Below are positions 30,946 through 34,430 of a stretch of DNA of 34,430 bases, in pieces. The stretch is from an uncultured Candidatus Altimarinota bacterium (GTDB lineage Bacteria > Patescibacteriota > Gracilibacteria > BD1-5 > UBA6164). The notes below the pieces were generated by a model that was not told the origin of the DNA, did no database searches, and worked only from the letters and a program-made list of their open reading frames with translations. Position 1 is the stretch's first letter. Each line of letters starts with the position of its first letter. Where the stretch lies: contig CAJXJP010000007.1 in NCBI GenBank assembly GCA_913055215.1, forward strand, positions 1-34,430, written 5' to 3'. The position numbers and the translations under genes are program-made.

Positions 30946-32258
30946 TCTCTATTTTCTCATTTATAATAAATTCTTGCTCTTTTTCATGATGATTTTTGGT
31001 CAATCATTGGAGGAAAATATCAATCTAGAGAATACTTTATTGGATCATGGATTTCCTGAGGAGAAAATCTATCTAATTCTGGAATATATTTTTTTACATA
31101 TTCACTATTTTTATCGAATTTTTGTGACTGTAAAATAGGATTAAAAACTCTTAATGGTTTTGGATCAGGTCAAACTGATGCTGACCATTGCCAATTTCAT
31201 ATATTTATTGTTTCATCATAGTCTAATAAATATTTTTTGAAAAAATTTTCTCACATCTTCCAATCAATAAGTAAATTCTTGGTTAAAAAACTAGCAACAA
31301 CCATACGAACTCTCCCGTGCATAAAATTTGTCTCTTTTAATTGAATTATAGCTGCATCAATAATTGGGTATCAAGTTTCTGCATTACAGAATTTTTCAAA
31401 ATCTTCTTTTTTATTAATCCAATCAATATTTCTTCTTTTTTCCTGAAATTCTAAATAATCAACTTCCGGAAAATTATAACGAATATGATGCCAGAATTCT
31501 CTCCAGGCAATTTCTTTTACAAAAGTTTCATTATAATCACGTGTTCTAAGAAATAACCATCTCGGGGAAATTTTTCAAAATCTGAGATATGGTGAAAGTT
31601 TTGATGTCCCAAGTTCTATTGCGGGAAAATCTTTAAAATCTTCATAAGTATCAAAATTGAATTCTGATAATGATTTTTTTATAGTATCCAATGTAAAATA
31701 TGGATGTTTTTTATTTGGAATTTCTATGTTGTTATTAATTGAAAATTCAGTATTAATTTTTTCTATTTTAAGTAGATCTAATTCTATAGAATCTAGCTCT
31801 CTTCTCCATATTTTATAAAATGGAGTAAATACTTTTCTGTATGGGATTTTTTCTGGTGGGAATATCAAAAAGTCATTATAATTAAATAATTGTATATTTT
31901 GACTATTACAAAAGTTTAATATATTTAAATCTCTATTTTTTCCATATGAACTATAAGAGTTATTTAAAAACACTGAATCAATGTTATATTCTTTAATTAA
32001 TTCTGGAAATATTATTTCTGGAACACCTTCAAAAACATATAAATCACTTCCCTTTTCTTGTAATTCTCTTTTTAAATCTGTCAGTAATTCATATAAAAAT
32101 AAAAATCGTTTATCTTCTTTTCAAAACTCATTTTGTAAGTTTTCATCAATTATAAAAATTGGTAATATATTTTCTGATTTTTGTACAGCATTGAACAATC
32201 AAATATTATCAAATGTTCTTAAATCCTGACGAAACCAAAAAATTGATTTTTTAAACAT
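30942..32258 (-). CDS. phrB: DNA photolyase (cryptochrome/photolyase family)
   Basis: 438 residues. It repairs UV-made pyrimidine dimers with blue light and FAD. The N-terminal alpha/beta domain opens [18 protein letters not shown]. The C-terminal FAD domain has [88 protein letters not shown] and [13 protein letters not shown]. The WREFW and NWQWS segments are strongly conserved. Several glycines are TGA. It follows the DUF523/DUF1722 gene by nine bases and is translated in the same unit. Its presence suggests a sunlit habitat. Confidence 0.96.
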
Positions 32259-32267
32259 ATTTTTTGG

Positions 32268-33236
32268 TTAAAGATTAATTTTTTTGCCTGAATCAGAAAG
32301 TTCAATTAAGTCTTCTGGGTAAGGTTGTAAAATTGATTGATTTAAAACATATTCTATATTATGTGATATTGCTTGTGATTTTAACAAATGAATAATTACA
32401 GACGTTGGGATTCTTCATTCTTTATACAATTCTAAAGTATTCAGAAAAAATTCTTTTTCTTCACTTGAAATATATTTTTTAAAATATCAAAAAATATGAA
32501 AAATTGCATTAAGGAAATTTTTCTGTGTTTTTCTTTCTAAAAATAATTCTTTTAGATGGCGTTCATATGCTTGTTCGATATCATCGTAATTTGTTTTATC
32601 GTAACAAGCTAATATATTTCATAACTTATTGAGTTCTGATTGAGAAAAAGACATAAATAAATATTTATGCTTTGCTTGAAAATTCATTAATGCTGATATT
32701 TTCTTTTCTGATTTTATTTCTCTAAATTCCGCGAGAGTAAAAATTTTCATTAAAAATTCGTCTCTAATTTGGAAATTTAAAATTCTCCCATCGTCTTCCT
32801 TTGGAATAAGTGGGAAATTTTTGTATAAATATTTTGCAAAAAATCATGCCTTGAGATGCTCAATTTTTTCTAATCAAGAATCTCAGTTATTTATTTTTGC
32901 ATCTCTTAATGCACAAGAAGGGCTGCGTGATTTTAAAATAGCTCAATCTAATTCTTCTAATTTTTCAAAAAAGTTTCATGAAAAATTATTCATTTTATCA
33001 GTTAAGTCTCTGTTTGTACCAAGTTCTTGTAATCTTAAATCTTTTTCGACATTAATCATACGAATTGGTGTGCGTGGAGTTCCAAGTCCAATCGCAACTT
33101 CTGGGCAAACAGGTATAAAATCTACAAATTTTTGTAATTTATAGACAAGTGGTGAATTTAATCTCATGCCGTTATAACGACAACTATCAAATTCTAAACA
33201 CTTACTCACTAATATTATTGGTCTAGCAAATTTCAT
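32268..33236 (-). CDS. DUF523 and DUF1722 domain protein (YbgA-like)
   Basis: 322 residues. The N-terminal DUF523 (about 1-150) has LVSKCLEFDSCRYNGM and FIPVCPEVAIGLGTPRTPIRM, with conserved cysteines. The C-terminal DUF1722 (about 190-310) has QAKHKYLFMSFSQSELNKLG. The ATG at 33236 is preferred over TTG at 33269 because it starts at the conserved segment. In E. coli the related ybgA lies directly upstream of phrB, and the same order is kept here. The biochemical role is not known to me; a link to photolyase is widely inferred from context. Confidence 0.87.
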
Positions 33237-33287
33237 ATTTTTATAAATAGAAAATAATACGCGTTCCAAATACAGAGGGTTCTTATA

Positions 33288-33315
33288 ATTATATAACTTA
33301 TAATCAATAATTCAA
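33288..33315 (-). promoter_or_regulatory. Promoter of the DUF523/DUF1722-photolyase operon
   Basis: Minus-strand TTGAAT (33310-33315), a 16-base gap and TATAAT (33288-33293), about 50 bases before the ATG. Confidence 0.5.
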
Positions 33316-33322
33316 GAAAATA

Positions 33323-33352
33323 AAAAAGATGAGAAATATTTCTCATCTTTTT
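33323..33352 (-). terminator. Terminator after the M29-like peptidase gene
   Basis: A perfect palindrome, GATGAGAAATATTTCTCATC, with A-run and T-run, reaching the stop codon of the minus-strand gene at 33351. Confidence 0.87.
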
Positions 33353-34376
33353 ATATAACAAATGCGTTATCCGAAAATATTAGTTTTTCATCATAATATA
33401 TTTTATCAACGTCTGGAAAAACATCTATATGAAATCTTTGTGTAACTTTTCTATGGAATTTCTTTCTATAAATTCAATGTTTTTTTCACATAGAAAAGTG
33501 AAAACCAGCTTTTCTTTCAAAAGCATTTACATCATTAAGGGGTTTATCATTTGAAATTTCAGGATTTAATCAAAAACCGAGTTCTCTCAAATACACAACT
33601 CATTCTTCACTTCCAGCTATTTTATCTAGGAATTCTCTAAAAACTGGTGGACATTTAGGATCGTCACATGTTATTAAAGATTTATTAATTTTAATAATAA
33701 ATGGCTCACAAAAATGAATATTAAAATTAAAATCTGGGTAACAATTTATAGATAATTCTCAGTTTACTTGATCAAAATCTACACTTTCTGAAAAGTTTTC
33801 TCACATTGGTAAAGTTGAACCTCTATTCCCTCATCTGTAATCTCAAATATTTTGCTTCATATCTTCAAAACCTCCTGAAATTTCTAAAGTTTTTCCATCT
33901 TTACATACAATTTTTGCTGTTTGAGCATTATCTGAAATATCTTTAAATACATTTGAAAGTCTTGAAAACTCTTCTCATTGGTAAGAAATTGCATTAATAT
34001 ATGTTTCACTCTCTGTCTCCTTCAGGTAACTTAAATGATTGTGTTCCAAACATCAAACTCATGCCTTATGAAGAGTCATTCTAATCCTAAAGTCATCTAA
34101 ACGAAAATTTGTTGATTGGACTAAAACTACTGTTGAATCTTTTACTAAAGATAATAATTTTTCTTTTAACTCTTCTTTATCAATTTCTCAAATATTAATT
34201 ACTTCTGAATTACTTATTGATTGTAAATTTTCTTTGTATGCTTCTCCAATTTCTTGAGCCAGAGTACATTCTGTATCATAAACAACTACGATTTTTTGCT
34301 CAGAATAAGGTATTTCATTAATCTGTAAATTTTTCTCAAGTATATCTTTTGTTGCTTGTAATATTTTTTGATTCAT
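33351..34376 (-). CDS. M29-like aminopeptidase or NicX-like metalloenzyme
   Basis: 341 residues, cytosolic. The C-terminal half has NRGSTLPMGENFSES, NGELSINCYPDFNFNIHF, LRELGFGLNPEIS, FERKAGFHFSMGKKHG and VTQRFHIDVFPD. These resemble the GE, E, H and HxD metal-site segments of M29 aminopeptidases and the related NicX dioxygenases. The N-terminal half is alpha/beta (KIVVVYDTECTLAQEIGEAY, STVVLVQSTNF). Substrate is unknown; a peptidase is the more common outcome for this fold. Many TGA glycines. The ATG at 34376 directly abuts a (TTTA)n tract, and no SD exists. Confidence 0.6.

Positions 34377-34430
<54 letters not shown>

Overview
The window is low-G+C bacterial DNA that reads UGA as glycine (genetic code 25). 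Under the standard code most genes here break into short pieces. Reading TGA as Gly restores full-length proteins, and the TGAs fall on near-invariant glycines: DGGKGQL in UvrC, the Walker A GKNGSGKS in the zinc ABC ATPase, NLGPSPEPN in pyruvate formate-lyase and GETG in TatD. This code is known from Gracilibacteria (BD1-5) and Absconditabacteria (SR1) of the candidate phyla radiation (CPR). I cannot separate the two from this window. Most native genes start at ATG behind an A/T-rich leader with no Shine-Dalgarno (SD) sequence.

Layout. 1-5342 (minus strand) is a complete fermentation module, pflB-pflA-pta-ackA, taking pyruvate to formate and acetyl-CoA, then to acetate and ATP. 5593-6375 is xthA. 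6452-7483 is a divergent pair of unknown genes. 7594-8809 holds a membrane PH-like protein and a lipoprotein. 8913-10775 is uvrC. 10890-15683 is one 1597-residue secreted protein fusing DUF1800 and DUF1501 regions to surface-protein tails. 15756-17249 is a NicO-type metal transporter with calcium-binding-type repeats. 17352-20304 holds a small membrane protein, TatD and an RNB ribonuclease. 20318-21831 (minus) is an unknown two-gene unit. 21957-23543 (minus) is a complete methyl-accepting chemotaxis protein (MCP). 23628-24683 (minus) holds a VOC protein and an unknown. 24829-27399 is znuA-znuC-znuB behind a palindromic operator. 27433-28084 (minus) holds two related small unknown genes. 28220-29749 is an OLD-family ATPase/TOPRIM nuclease, followed by a DKNYY-like surface protein at 29840-30916. 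The minus strand then carries a DUF523/DUF1722 protein with a DNA photolyase and, at the end, an M29-like peptidase whose start codon abuts a (TTTA)n microsatellite. No tRNA, rRNA, CRISPR or transposase was seen, and no gene-free stretch exceeds 300 bases.

The most unusual pattern is five genes in three places (6452-6904, 7094-7483, 21957-23543, 27433-27708, 27779-28084) that contain no TGA, have clear SD sequences and carry TTGACA-type -35 boxes. They look like self-contained expression cassettes set between native operons. The MCP resembles gammaproteobacterial receptors, so recent acquisition from a standard-code host or prey is the simplest explanation. The other leading find is the DUF1800-DUF1501 fusion. 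No intergenic stretch is empty in a way that suggests a missed large gene.
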